64,000 nt of DNA from positions 2,147,501-2,211,500 of the forward strand of contig NZ_BAABWK010000001.1 of NCBI RefSeq assembly GCF_040362765.1, read 5' to 3'. Positions 8,493 to 17,889 of the stretch are shown here, one piece after another. How positions within the stretch are numbered: the first letter of the stretch is position 1; every line of letters starts with the position of its first letter. The position numbers were made by a program, and so were the translations under genes. The notes under the pieces were generated by a model that saw nothing but the letters and a program-made list of their open reading frames with translations, made no database searches and was not told where the DNA came from. The stretch comes from Pyruvatibacter sp. HU-CL02332. Lineage in GTDB: Bacteria > Pseudomonadota > Alphaproteobacteria > CGMCC-115125.

Positions 8493-10970
8493 ATGGCACC
8501 CGATATTGTAGATATGCCCCAGCGGCAAAAGCTGGTGATTGTCGGCAACGGCATGGCACCGGGCCGAATGCTTGAGGAACTGCTCAAGCGCTCACCGCGC
8601 GCGTATGACATCACCATCTTCAACGCAGAGCCGCGCGTGAACTACGACCGCATCATGCTGTCGCCGGTCCTGTCGGCTGAAAAGACGTTTGAAGACATCA
8701 TCATCCACGATGATGACTGGTACGCCGCCAACGACATTACCTTGCACAAGGGCAAGCGCGTGGCGCGCATTGACCGTGATGCGAAAGTTGTCGAGGCGGA
8801 AGATGGCACGGCGGCCTCCTATGATCGCCTCGTACTGGCAACCGGATCATCACCCTTCATCATTCCGGTACCCGGCCATGATCTGCCCGGCGTGCTGGCC
8901 TATCGCGATCTGGATGACGTGGACGCCATGGTTGAGGCCGCTGAACATGGCGGCAAGGCAGTCGTCATCGGCGGTGGGCTGCTTGGCCTCGAAGCTGCGG
9001 CAGGGCTGCAGATGCGCGGCATGGACGTCACGGTCATCCACCTCATGCCAACCCTGATGGAGCGTCAGCTCGATACGGCAGCTGGGCACCTGCTGCGCCA
9101 GGCGGTGGAAGCCCGCGGCATCAAGGTCCTGACGGAAGCCAACACCCAGTCAATCACTGAAAAAGACGGCAAGGTTGCTGGCGTTCAAATTGAAGATGGT
9201 CGGCTTCTGCCAGCGGACATCGTGGTGATGGCCGTTGGTATCAAACCCAGCAGCGGCATTGCGAAAGACGCGGGCCTGACCGTCGGTCGTGGTATCAGCG
9301 TAGATGACACTCTCTGCACCTCAGACCCAGCCGTATCGGCTGTTGGCGAATGTGTTGAGCATCGCGGCATGTGCTACGGGCTGGTGGCACCTCTTTATGA
9401 GATGGCCAAAACCCTCGCAGCCAATCTCGCCGGCGAAGAAGCGTCCTACACGGGCTCTGTAACCTCAACGAAACTCAAGGTCACCGGCATCAACCTCTTC
9501 TCCGCCGGGGATTTTGCCGATGCGGAAGGACGCGAAGAGATCGTGTTACGGGATGCCTCGAACGGCGTCTATCGACGGCTTGTTCTGGAGGACAACCGCA
9601 TCGTTGGTGCTGTGCTGTACGGCGATGTGGCGGATGGCGCCTGGTTCTTTGACCTGATCAAGCGCAGCACTGACATCTCAGAAATGCGCGACACAGTGAT
9701 CTTCGGTCAGGGCTTTGCAGGGGGTACCCCCCTGGACCCTACGGCGGCCGTTGCAGCCTTGCCGGATGATGGCGAGATCTGTGGCTGTAACGGCATTTGC
9801 AAAGGTACGATTGTCGAGGCAATTGGCGAACTGGGCCTGAAAGACGTCGAAGGCGTGCGCATGCACACCAAGGCATCCGCCTCTTGCGGCTCATGCACCG
9901 GACTGGTGGAGCAGCTGCTGACCCTGTCACTGGGAGATGACTATGACCCCGCCGGTGTGCCGCCCATGTGTGGCTGCACGGATCTTGGACATGGTGATGT
10001 GCGCCGCCTGATTGTTGCGAAGAACCTCAAGACCATTCCTGATGTGATGCAGGAACTGGAATGGACGTCATCATGCGGCTGCGCCAAATGCCGTCCGGCA
10101 CTCAATTACTATCTGCTGGCCACATGGCCGGGTGAATATACGGACGACAACCAGTCCCGCTTCATCAACGAACGGGTGCACGCCAACATCCAAAAGGATG
10201 GCACTTACTCCGTGGTCCCCCGCATGTGGGGCGGCATCACAAGTGCTGATGAGCTGCGCGCCATTGCGGACGTGACAGACAAGTTCAATGTGCCCACGGT
10301 GAAAGTCACCGGCGGCCAGCGTATCGACCTTCTGGGCATCCAGAAGGAAGACCTGCCGGCAGTCTGGGCAGACTTGAATGCTGCCGGTCTTGTGTCCGGT
10401 CATGCCTATGGCAAGGCCTTGCGCACCGTCAAAACATGCGTCGGCACGGACTGGTGCCGCTTTGGAACGCAGGACTCAACAGGCTTTGGCATCCGCATAG
10501 AAAAATTCATGTGGGGCTCATGGACGCCAGCGAAAGTGAAGATGGCCGTATCCGGCTGTCCACGTAACTGCTCTGAAGCGACCTGCAAGGACGTTGGCGT
10601 CATCTGTGTGGACTCGGGATACGAAATTCACTTCGCAGGCGCTGCCGGGCTGGAGATCAAGGGTACCGTTGTTCTGGGACACGCCTCCACCGAAGACGAA
10701 GCTCTGGAAATCATTGTCGCGGTGACGCAGCTCTACCGTGAGCAGGCTTACTATCTTGAGCGCATCCATAAATGGGCGGCCCGTGTTGGTGTCGACACGG
10801 TGCGTGAGCAGATCATGGATGATGTCGAACGGCGCAAGGCCCTGTTCGAGCGGTTCTGCTACTCACAGAAATTTTCGCAGATCGACCCATGGGCAGAACG
10901 CGTCCAGGGCGATCAGGCGCATGAGTTCATGCCTCTGGCTGATCTCACGCGCATGCAGGCAGCGGAGTAA
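8493..10970 (+). CDS. nirB: Assimilatory NAD(P)H nitrite reductase large subunit
   Basis: This 825-residue enzyme reduces nitrite to ammonium in the cytoplasm. In order it has: an FAD/NAD(P) reductase domain (about 10-320, with a GNGMAPG dinucleotide turn and a second at VVIGGGLLGLE); BFD-like [2Fe-2S] segments (CGCNGICKG and SCGSC, about 430-475); a second CGC...CGCAKC region (about 490-535); and the siroheme/4Fe-4S half-domains. The cluster ligands are complete: CVGTDWC (C-x5-C, near 649) and CPRNC (C-x3-C, near 689). AAGGAG precedes the ATG. NirD follows after 5 bp, and CobA at the operon end supplies siroheme precursor. Confidence 0.96.
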   Translation: MAPDIVDMPQRQKLVIVGNGMAPGRMLEELLKRSPRAYDITIFNAEPRVNYDRIMLSPVLSAEKTFEDIIIHDDDWYAANDITLHKGKRVARIDRDAKVVEAEDGTAASYDRLVLATGSSPFIIPVPGHDLPGVLAYRDLDDVDAMVEAAEHGGKAVVIGGGLLGLEAAAGLQMRGMDVTVIHLMPTLMERQLDTAAGHLLRQAVEARGIKVLTEANTQSITEKDGKVAGVQIEDGRLLPADIVVMAVGIKPSSGIAKDAGLTVGRGISVDDTLCTSDPAVSAVGECVEHRGMCYGLVAPLYEMAKTLAANLAGEEASYTGSVTSTKLKVTGINLFSAGDFADAEGREEIVLRDASNGVYRRLVLEDNRIVGAVLYGDVADGAWFFDLIKRSTDISEMRDTVIFGQGFAGGTPLDPTAAVAALPDDGEICGCNGICKGTIVEAIGELGLKDVEGVRMHTKASASCGSCTGLVEQLLTLSLGDDYDPAGVPPMCGCTDLGHGDVRRLIVAKNLKTIPDVMQELEWTSSCGCAKCRPALNYYLLATWPGEYTDDNQSRFINERVHANIQKDGTYSVVPRMWGGITSADELRAIADVTDKFNVPTVKVTGGQRIDLLGIQKEDLPAVWADLNAAGLVSGHAYGKALRTVKTCVGTDWCRFGTQDSTGFGIRIEKFMWGSWTPAKVKMAVSGCPRNCSEATCKDVGVICVDSGYEIHFAGAAGLEIKGTVVLGHASTEDEALEIIVAVTQLYREQAYYLERIHKWAARVGVDTVREQIMDDVERRKALFERFCYSQKFSQIDPWAERVQGDQAHEFMPLADLTRMQAAE

Positions 10971-10975
10971 CCCCG

Positions 10976-11332
10976 ATGACAATCGACACAGATTTCATAG
11001 ACATCGGCACGGTCGAAGATGTGCCGGTGCGCGGCTCGCGGCTGGTAAAGACGCCCGACGCTACCATCGCGATCTTCAAGACCATGGAGGGGCAGATATT
11101 TGCCATCGAAGACAAGTGCCCGCACCTGTCAGGACCATTGTCTCAGGGGATCGTCCACGGCAACCGGGTTACCTGTCCCTTGCATAACCTTGTGATCGAC
11201 CTTGCCAATGGTCAGGCGGATGGACCGGGCGGCGGGCCAAACGGCAAATGCGTAAAGACCTTCCCCATTGAAATCATGGATGGCCGCATCCTCCTCAAGC
11301 CGTTTGACGTGCCAAGCGAGAAGGTGGCCTGA
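10976..11332 (+). CDS. nirD: Nitrite reductase small subunit, Rieske-like
   Basis: This 118-residue NirD protein has a Rieske fold. The ligand pairs CPHLSG (C-x-H) and CPLHN (C-x2-H) are both visible, so a [2Fe-2S] cluster can probably be bound. Many enterobacterial NirD proteins lack these ligands. It pairs with NirB for NAD(P)H-dependent nitrite reduction. The gene sits 5 bp after nirB and 3 bp before nasA. Confidence 0.93.
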   Translation: MTIDTDFIDIGTVEDVPVRGSRLVKTPDATIAIFKTMEGQIFAIEDKCPHLSGPLSQGIVHGNRVTCPLHNLVIDLANGQADGPGGGPNGKCVKTFPIEIMDGRILLKPFDVPSEKVA

Positions 11333-11335
11333 TCT

Positions 11336-13999
11336 TTGACGAATGCCGCTCCCATCAAGACGACATGCCCCTATTGCGGCGTAGGGTGCGGCGTGGTGGC
11401 AACACCCAATGAGGACGCAAGCGTCTCGATTGCCGGAGACAAGGAGCACCCGGCGAGCTTTGGCCGTCTGTGCTCCAAAGGGTCTGCTCTTGGCGAAACG
11501 CTGTCGCTCGATGACCGGCTTTTGCACCCTCACATCCATGGTGAGCAGGTGGGCTGGGATGCCGCGCTGTCCCATGTGGCAGATGCATTCCGCACATCCA
11601 TCGACGCCCACGGCCCGGACTCGGTGGCGATATACGGCTCAGGTCAGTTGCTCACCGAGGACTATTATGTTGCCAACAAGCTGATGAAGGGGTTCATCGG
11701 CTCCGGCAACATGGACACCAATTCGCGGCTGTGCATGGCGTCTTCGGTGGCTGGTCACAAGCGGGCCTTCGGCAGCGACACGGTGCCGGGGTCCTATGAG
11801 GACCTCGATGAAGCGGATCTTGTGGTTCTGGTCGGGTCCAACTTTGCGTGGTGCCATCCAGTGCTGTTCCAGCGCCTGCAGACTGCGCAGGCCAAGCGCG
11901 GCACCAAGGTGGTGGTGATTGACCCCAGCAAGACGGCAACCGCCCAGGCCGCCGACATGCACCTTGCAATCAGGCCCGGCGCGGATGTGGCGCTTTTCAA
12001 TGGCCTGCTGGCACACTTGTCCAAAGCAGGTTTGACCGACACGGCCTTTGTCGCCGACCACACATCAGGCCACGCAGATGCGCTTGGTGTTGCCGGTGAA
12101 CCCGACCTGTACCAATTGGCTGACATCACCGGCATCGAGACCATCACTCTGCAGCGCTTCTATGAGCTGTTTGCTGCCACGAGCAAGACCGTCACGATTT
12201 ACTCGCAGGGCGTCAACCAATCCTCTGCAGGGACCGACAAGGTCAACGCCATCATCAACTGTCACCTGTTGACCGGGCGGATCGGCAAACCCGGCTCCGG
12301 ACCGTTCTCCATCACCGGCCAGCCCAACGCCATGGGCGGGCGCGAAGTCGGTGGTCTGGCAAATCAGCTCGCCGCCCACATGTCCGTGGAGGACGCGGAT
12401 GATCGGGACCGGGTGGGGCGCTTCTGGGGCACGTCGTCGGTAACCTCGACCGCAGGTCTGAAGGCGGTGGACCTGTTCAAAGCCATCGAGCGAGGCGACA
12501 TCAAGATCCTTTGGGTCATGGCCACAAATCCCGCAGCCAGCATGCCTGAAGCAGATCTGGTGGCGGCAGCTCTCAAAAAATGTCCAACGGTCATCGTCTC
12601 TGACGTCACGGCCACAACACGAACCGCAAAGCTGGCTGACGTCTTATTGCCCGCCGCAGGCTGGGGTGAGAAAGACGGCACCGTCACCAATTCCGAACGC
12701 CGTATCTCCCGCCAGAGAAAGTTCCTGCCGCTTCCCGGAGAAGCCCGTCCGGACTGGTGGATCATGTCTCAGGTCGCGCAGCGCCTGGGGTTTGATGGTT
12801 TTGGCTACACTGCCCCCTCGGGGATTTTTGCGGAGCATGCCGCCCTGTCAGCATTTGAGAATGAGGGCAGTCGAGACTTTGACATTGGTGCCTATGCGAA
12901 CCTCTCGCCCCATGCCTATGACGCCCTGACCCCATTTCAATGGCCCGCGCCCAATTCAAGGCCGGCGGGCACCAAGCGGCTTTTTGCCAGTGGAGGCTTC
13001 TTCACGCCAAACCGCCGGGCGAACTTTGTCCCAACGCCGCACCGACCGCCCGCCTCTACAACCTGCGACCGTTTTCCCCTGGTCCTCAATACCGGGCGCG
13101 TGCGCGACCAATGGCATACCATGACGCGGACGGGAAAGACCGGCCGTCTCTTCGCACATACATCAGAACCCTATGTGGAAATTCATCCTGATGATGCCTG
13201 CGCTGCCGACATAGAGGCAGCTGACCTGGTGGCCGTTGAAAGCACACGCGGACGCATCATGGCCCGGGCACTGGTCGCGGACCGGCAGGTGCGGGGAAAC
13301 ATATTTGTGCCCATGCACTGGACGGACCCCTACGCCAGCTGCGCGCACCCGGATGTTCTTGTCGGTCCCCATGTGGACCCCGTGTCGGGTCAGCCGGAAC
13401 TCAAACACACGCCCGTGCGGATTTCCCGTGTGCCGGCCACGTGGCATGGCTTTGTCATGTCCATGGACAAGCCGGACGTTGAAAGCTTTGATTATTGGGC
13501 GCTGGGACGAACCGATGCGGGATGGCGTGGAGAAATCGCGGGACTGTCGTCCGAAAAGCCGCTGGAAGCGCTGGCCACGGACATCCTGGGAGGTGGAGCT
13601 GCGGCCGGCGCCGACGTGCTGTCCTCATTCGACTTGAAAATTGGGATCTATCGGACCGCCGTCTTCAATGACGGGCGACTGCACAGCCTGCTGCTCCTGT
13701 CGCCTCAACCCGTAGAGGCAGCGCGCGCCTGGTTGTGTGATCAGCTTGGTCAGACATTTGAGGGTCAGGCGCGGCATTACGTTCTGGCCGGTCGGGCCGG
13801 TGTCGATCAGCCCGACAAGGGCGCCATCATCTGCTCATGCTTTCAGGTCGGTCTCAACGAAATCGCCGCTGCGGCAACGGACGGAGCAGGCAGTGTGGAT
13901 GCGGTGGGCAGCTGCACCAAAGCTGGCACCAATTGCGGCTCCTGCCGGATGGAGATCAAACGCATTGTGGAGACGATCAATGTCAAACAAGCCGTTTAA
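11336..13999 (+). CDS. nasA: Assimilatory nitrate reductase catalytic subunit
   Basis: This 887-residue molybdopterin oxidoreductase reduces nitrate to nitrite in the cytoplasm. The N-terminal [4Fe-4S] motif CPYCGVGC lies near residue 11. The molybdopterin-binding domains follow (SNFAWCHPV, MGGREVGGL), and a C-terminal BFD-like [2Fe-2S] domain (ICSCFQ ... CGSC, about 830-880) may receive electrons. It starts with TTG 3 bp after nirD. AAGGTGG lies about 8 bases upstream and the iron-sulfur motif follows at once, so the TTG is credible. No separate NasB reductase gene is present in the window. Confidence 0.94.
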   Translation: MTNAAPIKTTCPYCGVGCGVVATPNEDASVSIAGDKEHPASFGRLCSKGSALGETLSLDDRLLHPHIHGEQVGWDAALSHVADAFRTSIDAHGPDSVAIYGSGQLLTEDYYVANKLMKGFIGSGNMDTNSRLCMASSVAGHKRAFGSDTVPGSYEDLDEADLVVLVGSNFAWCHPVLFQRLQTAQAKRGTKVVVIDPSKTATAQAADMHLAIRPGADVALFNGLLAHLSKAGLTDTAFVADHTSGHADALGVAGEPDLYQLADITGIETITLQRFYELFAATSKTVTIYSQGVNQSSAGTDKVNAIINCHLLTGRIGKPGSGPFSITGQPNAMGGREVGGLANQLAAHMSVEDADDRDRVGRFWGTSSVTSTAGLKAVDLFKAIERGDIKILWVMATNPAASMPEADLVAAALKKCPTVIVSDVTATTRTAKLADVLLPAAGWGEKDGTVTNSERRISRQRKFLPLPGEARPDWWIMSQVAQRLGFDGFGYTAPSGIFAEHAALSAFENEGSRDFDIGAYANLSPHAYDALTPFQWPAPNSRPAGTKRLFASGGFFTPNRRANFVPTPHRPPASTTCDRFPLVLNTGRVRDQWHTMTRTGKTGRLFAHTSEPYVEIHPDDACAADIEAADLVAVESTRGRIMARALVADRQVRGNIFVPMHWTDPYASCAHPDVLVGPHVDPVSGQPELKHTPVRISRVPATWHGFVMSMDKPDVESFDYWALGRTDAGWRGEIAGLSSEKPLEALATDILGGGAAAGADVLSSFDLKIGIYRTAVFNDGRLHSLLLLSPQPVEAARAWLCDQLGQTFEGQARHYVLAGRAGVDQPDKGAIICSCFQVGLNEIAAAATDGAGSVDAVGSCTKAGTNCGSCRMEIKRIVETINVKQAV

Positions 14000-14783
14000 G
14001 ACAGGCAGCGTCATGCTGGTGGGTGCTGGTCCCGGTGACCCGGAGCTTCTCACGGTCAAGGCGGTGCGCGCCCTCGAAGGCGCGGATGTGGTTCTGTATG
14101 ACAGCCTTGTCACAGCGGACATTTTGCATCTCGCGCGGCGGGGTGCTGCACGCATTTGCGTCGGCAAACGGGCCGCGCGTGCCAGCTGCAGACAGGAAGA
14201 CATCAATGCGCTGATGGTTCAGCTGGCGCGAGACGGAAAACGCGTCGTCAGGCTCAAGTCCGGTGACCCATCGATTTTTGGGCGCAGCGGCGAAGAGATT
14301 GCAACACTTGAGGCTGGTGGCATCGACGTAACCATTGTACCCGGCATCACCACGGCCTCGGCATTGGCCGCAGACCTCAAAACATCCCTCACGCACCGCG
14401 ACCATGCCCAGTCCGTTCGCTTTGTGACAGCCCATGGCGCCAGTGGCGGCTTGCCCGAAGACGCTGACTGGCGTGGACTGGCAAACCCCTCCACCACGCT
14501 CATCGTCTATATGGGCGCCCGCACAAGCCGGGCTCTCGCCACCCGCCTGATGGGGGAGGGGCGCGTCGGGTCAACGCCGGTTGTCGTCAGTGAAAACGTC
14601 TCCAGACCCAGTGCCCGTCACACGGTCTCAACTCTGTCGGCGCTGGCCGTCGGCGACATAGATATGGATGTGTCCAATCCGGTGTTGATCTCCGTTGGTG
14701 AAGTGTTTCGCAGCGCGAAGATCAACCACAGCATCGAACCTGACGTGCCCTTGGCGACACCTCAGGCAGCAGTGGCTCTCTAG
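13980..14783 (+). CDS. cobA: Uroporphyrinogen-III C-methyltransferase (SUMT)
   Basis: This 267-residue SAM-dependent methyltransferase makes precorrin-2 for siroheme, the cofactor of NirB. Family motifs are visible: GAGPGDPELLTVKA near the N-terminus, YDSLV, VRLKSGDPSIFGR and VPGITTASA. I chose the ATG at 13980 because the SUMT fold begins 12 residues later. The upstream in-frame extension lies entirely within nasA in another frame. It overlaps nasA by 20 bp, so translation is probably coupled. Its stop shares CTAG with the convergent SDR gene. It appears dedicated to nitrite reduction. Confidence 0.92.
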   Translation: MSNKPFKTGSVMLVGAGPGDPELLTVKAVRALEGADVVLYDSLVTADILHLARRGAARICVGKRAARASCRQEDINALMVQLARDGKRVVRLKSGDPSIFGRSGEEIATLEAGGIDVTIVPGITTASALAADLKTSLTHRDHAQSVRFVTAHGASGGLPEDADWRGLANPSTTLIVYMGARTSRALATRLMGEGRVGSTPVVVSENVSRPSARHTVSTLSALAVGDIDMDVSNPVLISVGEVFRSAKINHSIEPDVPLATPQAAVAL

Positions 14784-15607
14784 GAGTCGTTGCCCGCCTC
14801 ATATTGTTCGGCAATCTGCGTGCCGATCTGGCCGCCCAGTTCAAACAGCTTGTCCGGGTCCGAGTGGCGCATTTTGGCAAGATCAAGCTCAACGCCGCTG
14901 GCAAAGAGCAGTTCGGGTACATTGTTCTTGACCGCATCCAGAATGGCCTTGGCGCAATCCATCGGGTCGTCGCCGCCTTCAATCGCGTCATCCGACTTGC
15001 CCCGCGTTGAACCATCCGCTGTGAACGCATTGCGCGACACATTGGTGGCAACCGAACCCGGCAGCACATTGGTGACGTTGATGTTGTGGCGACCGGCAAC
15101 CTCGGTGCGCAGCGCATCCATGTAACCGATGAGCCCGTGCTTGGCTGCCGAATAGGCCGTGCGCAGAGGCGCGCCAATGCGACCGGCCACGGAGCTGATG
15201 GCAATGATATGCGCGCCGCCCGCCTCAGCCATGCGCGCGAGTTGCAGCTGCGTCAGCCAGATTGGTGCAATCAGATCGATGTTGATCAGATCCGTATAGA
15301 CCTGCGGCGCTGTGTTGATGGCCAGGCTGCGCTGGCTGACGCCGGCATTGTTGACCAGAATATCAACGCGGCCTTTCCATGCCCATGCGTCGGCAACCTT
15401 GGCTTCGAGCGCCGCGTAGTCAGTGGTTTCAAAAGGAAGGATCAGAGTATCCGTCGGCAGCTGGTCCGCGACCGCCTGCAGCGCATCGACACGCCGACCC
15501 GACAGGATGATATGTGCGCCATCAGCCGCGAATGATTTGGCGAGGGCTTCGCCGATGCCGGAGGAGGCACCTGTGATCCAGACGATCTTGTCGTTGAAAT
15601 TTGTCAT
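14780..15607 (-). CDS. Short-chain dehydrogenase/reductase
   Basis: This 275-residue classical SDR has the cofactor motif TGASSGIGEA near residue 12, NNAG near 86, a catalytic Ser in the ISSVAGRIG strand, and YSAAK with the catalytic Tyr and Lys. The overall form resembles DHRS7-like enzymes of unknown substrate. It is convergent with cobA and shares the four bases CTAG for both stops. The GST-like gene 30 bp upstream on the same strand may be co-transcribed. Confidence 0.85.
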   Translation of the reverse strand: MTNFNDKIVWITGASSGIGEALAKSFAADGAHIILSGRRVDALQAVADQLPTDTLILPFETTDYAALEAKVADAWAWKGRVDILVNNAGVSQRSLAINTAPQVYTDLINIDLIAPIWLTQLQLARMAEAGGAHIIAISSVAGRIGAPLRTAYSAAKHGLIGYMDALRTEVAGRHNINVTNVLPGSVATNVSRNAFTADGSTRGKSDDAIEGGDDPMDCAKAILDAVKNNVPELLFASGVELDLAKMRHSDPDKLFELGGQIGTQIAEQYEAGNDS

Positions 15608-15637
15608 TGGGAGTTAGTCCTGTCTTGGTATGGCCGC

Positions 15638-16510
15638 CTAAGCAGATTTTGCAACGACGCGCTGAAGTGTTGTGCCGCGAAGGGCCTGTGCCGCGTGAAG
15701 CAGGCTGGTGATGGCACCAATGGGGCCACCCGAAGGCACTTCATTGCGAAAGTTCGGATCACTATGCAGACGATCGAACCATTGGCCAACCGCAGGATGC
15801 AGTTTGTGGAGCGGATAGCTCGAATTGATCAGGCGCTGCGCATAGATGTACCAGGCGATATCGGCCAGCGTGATTTCAGAACCGGTCAGATAGAGCTGAT
15901 TGGCGAGCGTCTTGTCAAAGCTGTTGAACTGGGCACGGAAATTGTTGAAAGCGCGCGCTGCCTGCTCGTCCGTCACCTTGCCGTGCTTGACAATGTCACG
16001 CCAGAATTTGAGCTCGGCCTGCTTGTGACTGTCGACTTGTCCTTCAACCGTCCCTGACCCGAGTTCCTCATATTTTTTCAGCTCTGACTCCGGGCGCTTT
16101 GTGAGAAACGACGGGAACATGAACCGCATGGTCAGCGCTCGGATGTCCATGTGCAGGTCATCTTCTGCTTTTAGCAGGGCACGAATTTCGTCCGACTTGT
16201 CATCCGGCATGAGGCGACGCTCGGGAAACTGTGCCTCCAGATATTCCAGAATGTCGTTGCTCTCGATGATGACCTTGCCGTCATGGATCAGCGTCGGCAC
16301 GAGCCCGCGTGGGTTGATGCCCATGTACCAGGCCGTGTGATGCTCTTTGCGGGCTAGGTTGAGATGATGCCCGGTCCACTCAATCCCCTTGAGCCGCAGG
16401 AAGATGCGGGTTTTCTGCGAGCATGTGGAACCCGAAAAGTGGAAGAGATGCAGTCCCTTCCAATCCAGCACTTCTTTGGTCTGAATATCTTCTTCAAGCA
16501 GTACAACCAT
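15638..16510 (-). CDS. Glutathione S-transferase family protein
   Basis: This 290-residue protein has a thioredoxin-like N-terminal domain (about 18-95) with SGSTCSQKTR at the active-site position, INPRGLVPTL containing the cis-Pro, and ESNDILEYLE for glutathione gamma-glutamyl binding. An all-helical C-terminal domain follows. At 290 residues it is longer than the usual 200-230. The substrate is unknown. AGGGA lies about 7 bases before the ATG. Confidence 0.85.
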   Translation of the reverse strand: MVVLLEEDIQTKEVLDWKGLHLFHFSGSTCSQKTRIFLRLKGIEWTGHHLNLARKEHHTAWYMGINPRGLVPTLIHDGKVIIESNDILEYLEAQFPERRLMPDDKSDEIRALLKAEDDLHMDIRALTMRFMFPSFLTKRPESELKKYEELGSGTVEGQVDSHKQAELKFWRDIVKHGKVTDEQAARAFNNFRAQFNSFDKTLANQLYLTGSEITLADIAWYIYAQRLINSSYPLHKLHPAVGQWFDRLHSDPNFRNEVPSGGPIGAITSLLHAAQALRGTTLQRVVAKSA

Positions 16511-16561
16511 GGGTGATGTCCCTGTCTTCGATGCGGTGATGATGAAGCCGAGCCAGAGGCA

Positions 16562-17173
16562 TCAGGCCGCTTTTTCACTCTTCCAGAATTTGAGCATGCG
16601 GCCGGTCACGCCGTCGCGCACAATGATGACGTGATAGAGCGCCGCCACAATATGCAGCGCGATAAGGGCAATGATCGCCTTGGTGGCAAAGTCGTGGAAC
16701 CACCGGAAGAAGCCAAAGCTCTCCAGATTGCCGATACCGTCCCCAAACGAGAACAGGCCGAAGGGGGCAACAATGGAATTGGCGTTCATGGCGGAGAGAA
16801 TGCCGGACACGATCAGCCAGCCGATCAGAATGTAGAGCGCCCAGTGCGCCACATGCGCCAGCAGCTTCTGCCAGTCGGCCATTTCCGCCGGAAGTGCGGG
16901 CGCGCCGTTCTTCCAGCGCAGATACAGCCGAATGACAAACAGCACCGCGACGATGGTGCCCATGGTGGCGTGGTCACTGCGCGACTCGAAGCGATCCGCG
17001 TCGGCCATCACATCCCCGAACTTCTGGGCAATCACCAGGTCCGCCATGATCATGATGGCCATGAGCCAGTGAATGACTTTCTGAGCGACCGAAAAATCTG
17101 CCCGCGTAACGTCCTGTGCCAATTGCCGTCTCCCGCCCGTTTTGGTGAATTTATTAATTCCGGCAGTTGACAT
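16562..17173 (-). CDS. Cytochrome b561 family membrane protein
   Basis: This 203-residue protein has four predicted transmembrane helices. Histidines suited to b-heme ligation occur in helix 1 (KVIHWLM), before helix 2 (SDHATMG), in helix 3 (HVAHWAL) and in helix 4 (ALHIVAALYH). It fits the bacterial CybB-like family, which passes electrons from quinol to periplasmic acceptors. It is divergent from a TetR gene 29 bp away, and an inverted repeat overlaps its start codon. TetR control is therefore plausible. Confidence 0.85.
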   Translation of the reverse strand: MSTAGINKFTKTGGRRQLAQDVTRADFSVAQKVIHWLMAIMIMADLVIAQKFGDVMADADRFESRSDHATMGTIVAVLFVIRLYLRWKNGAPALPAEMADWQKLLAHVAHWALYILIGWLIVSGILSAMNANSIVAPFGLFSFGDGIGNLESFGFFRWFHDFATKAIIALIALHIVAALYHVIIVRDGVTGRMLKFWKSEKAA

Positions 17174-17197
17174 AATTATGATTTATAAATACGTCAA
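17167..17197. promoter_or_regulatory. Candidate TetR operator between cytochrome b561 and tetR
   Basis: TTGACATA (17167-17174) and TACGTCAA (17190-17197) form 8 bp inverted arms with one mismatch across a 15-base AT-rich spacer. The site overlaps the cytochrome b561 start codon and ends 5 bases before the tetR start. The position suits autoregulation and divergent control. Confidence 0.5.
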
Positions 17198-17202
17198 GTG
17201 GC

Positions 17203-17889
17203 ATGAATAAAGTAGCGACCAGACAAGCTTCCAGTCGGGCCCCCAAACTGGCCCCCAAACCCGCATCGCGTCAGCGTGGCCCGCAGCAGCGAGCTGAAGA
17301 AACCCGTGAGGCCTTGCTGACCACGGGGCTGCACATGTTCACGACGCAGTCCTATGACGGCGTATCCGTGCGGGCGCTTGAATTGGAGGCGGATGTTCAG
17401 CGTGGCGCTGTGGCCTACCACTTCCAGAGCAAGGAAGGTCTGTGGAAGGCGGTTGTCGGTTACATCCTCGACCGCTTCACAAATCACCTCGGCCCGCTGG
17501 AGCCGGTGCTCAAGGATCTGGACGAAGAGGCGCGCCTGCGGGCGGTCATTACGGCCTTTGTGAGGTTCAGCGCTGAAACCCCCGAGCTTAACCGGCTGAT
17601 CATTCAGGAAGGGCGCGAGGAGAGTTGGCGACTGGACTATCTGATCGCAACTTTCATCAAGGACCGCTTTGAGTGGATGGAGGAGATGCTCGGACTTCTG
17701 GCTGACCCGCACACCTACTACATGTCCATTGGGGCTGCGACACTGGTTTTTGATATCGAGCATGAATGCCGCGCGTTGTTCGGTGTTGATCCGACAACGG
17801 ATGAATTCATCAAGGAGCATGCGGCGCGGGTGGCGGACATGCTCGTGTATCTCCGTCGCAAGGAAGTGGGTGAAAGTCATGACAGGTAA
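17203..17889 (+). CDS. TetR family transcriptional regulator
   Basis: This 228-residue regulator has a basic, proline-rich N-terminal extension (about 1-28), then the TetR DNA-binding domain (about 29-85) with TREALLTTGLHMF and a recognition helix near VQRGAVAYHFQSKEGL. A CecR/DUF1956-like C-terminal ligand domain follows. It overlaps the next SDR gene by 11 bp, so both are one unit. The ligand is unknown. The likely target is the divergent cytochrome b561 and/or its own operon, through the repeat at 17167. Confidence 0.88.
   Translation: MNKVATRQASSRAPKLAPKPASRQRGPQQRAEETREALLTTGLHMFTTQSYDGVSVRALELEADVQRGAVAYHFQSKEGLWKAVVGYILDRFTNHLGPLEPVLKDLDEEARLRAVITAFVRFSAETPELNRLIIQEGREESWRLDYLIATFIKDRFEWMEEMLGLLADPHTYYMSIGAATLVFDIEHECRALFGVDPTTDEFIKEHAARVADMLVYLRRKEVGESHDR

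Noticed and set aside
6882-8528. Two minus-strand frames (about 285 and 257 codons) opposite the fused ATPase gene
   Set aside because: No domain is visible; both lie across intact ATPase motifs on the plus strand.
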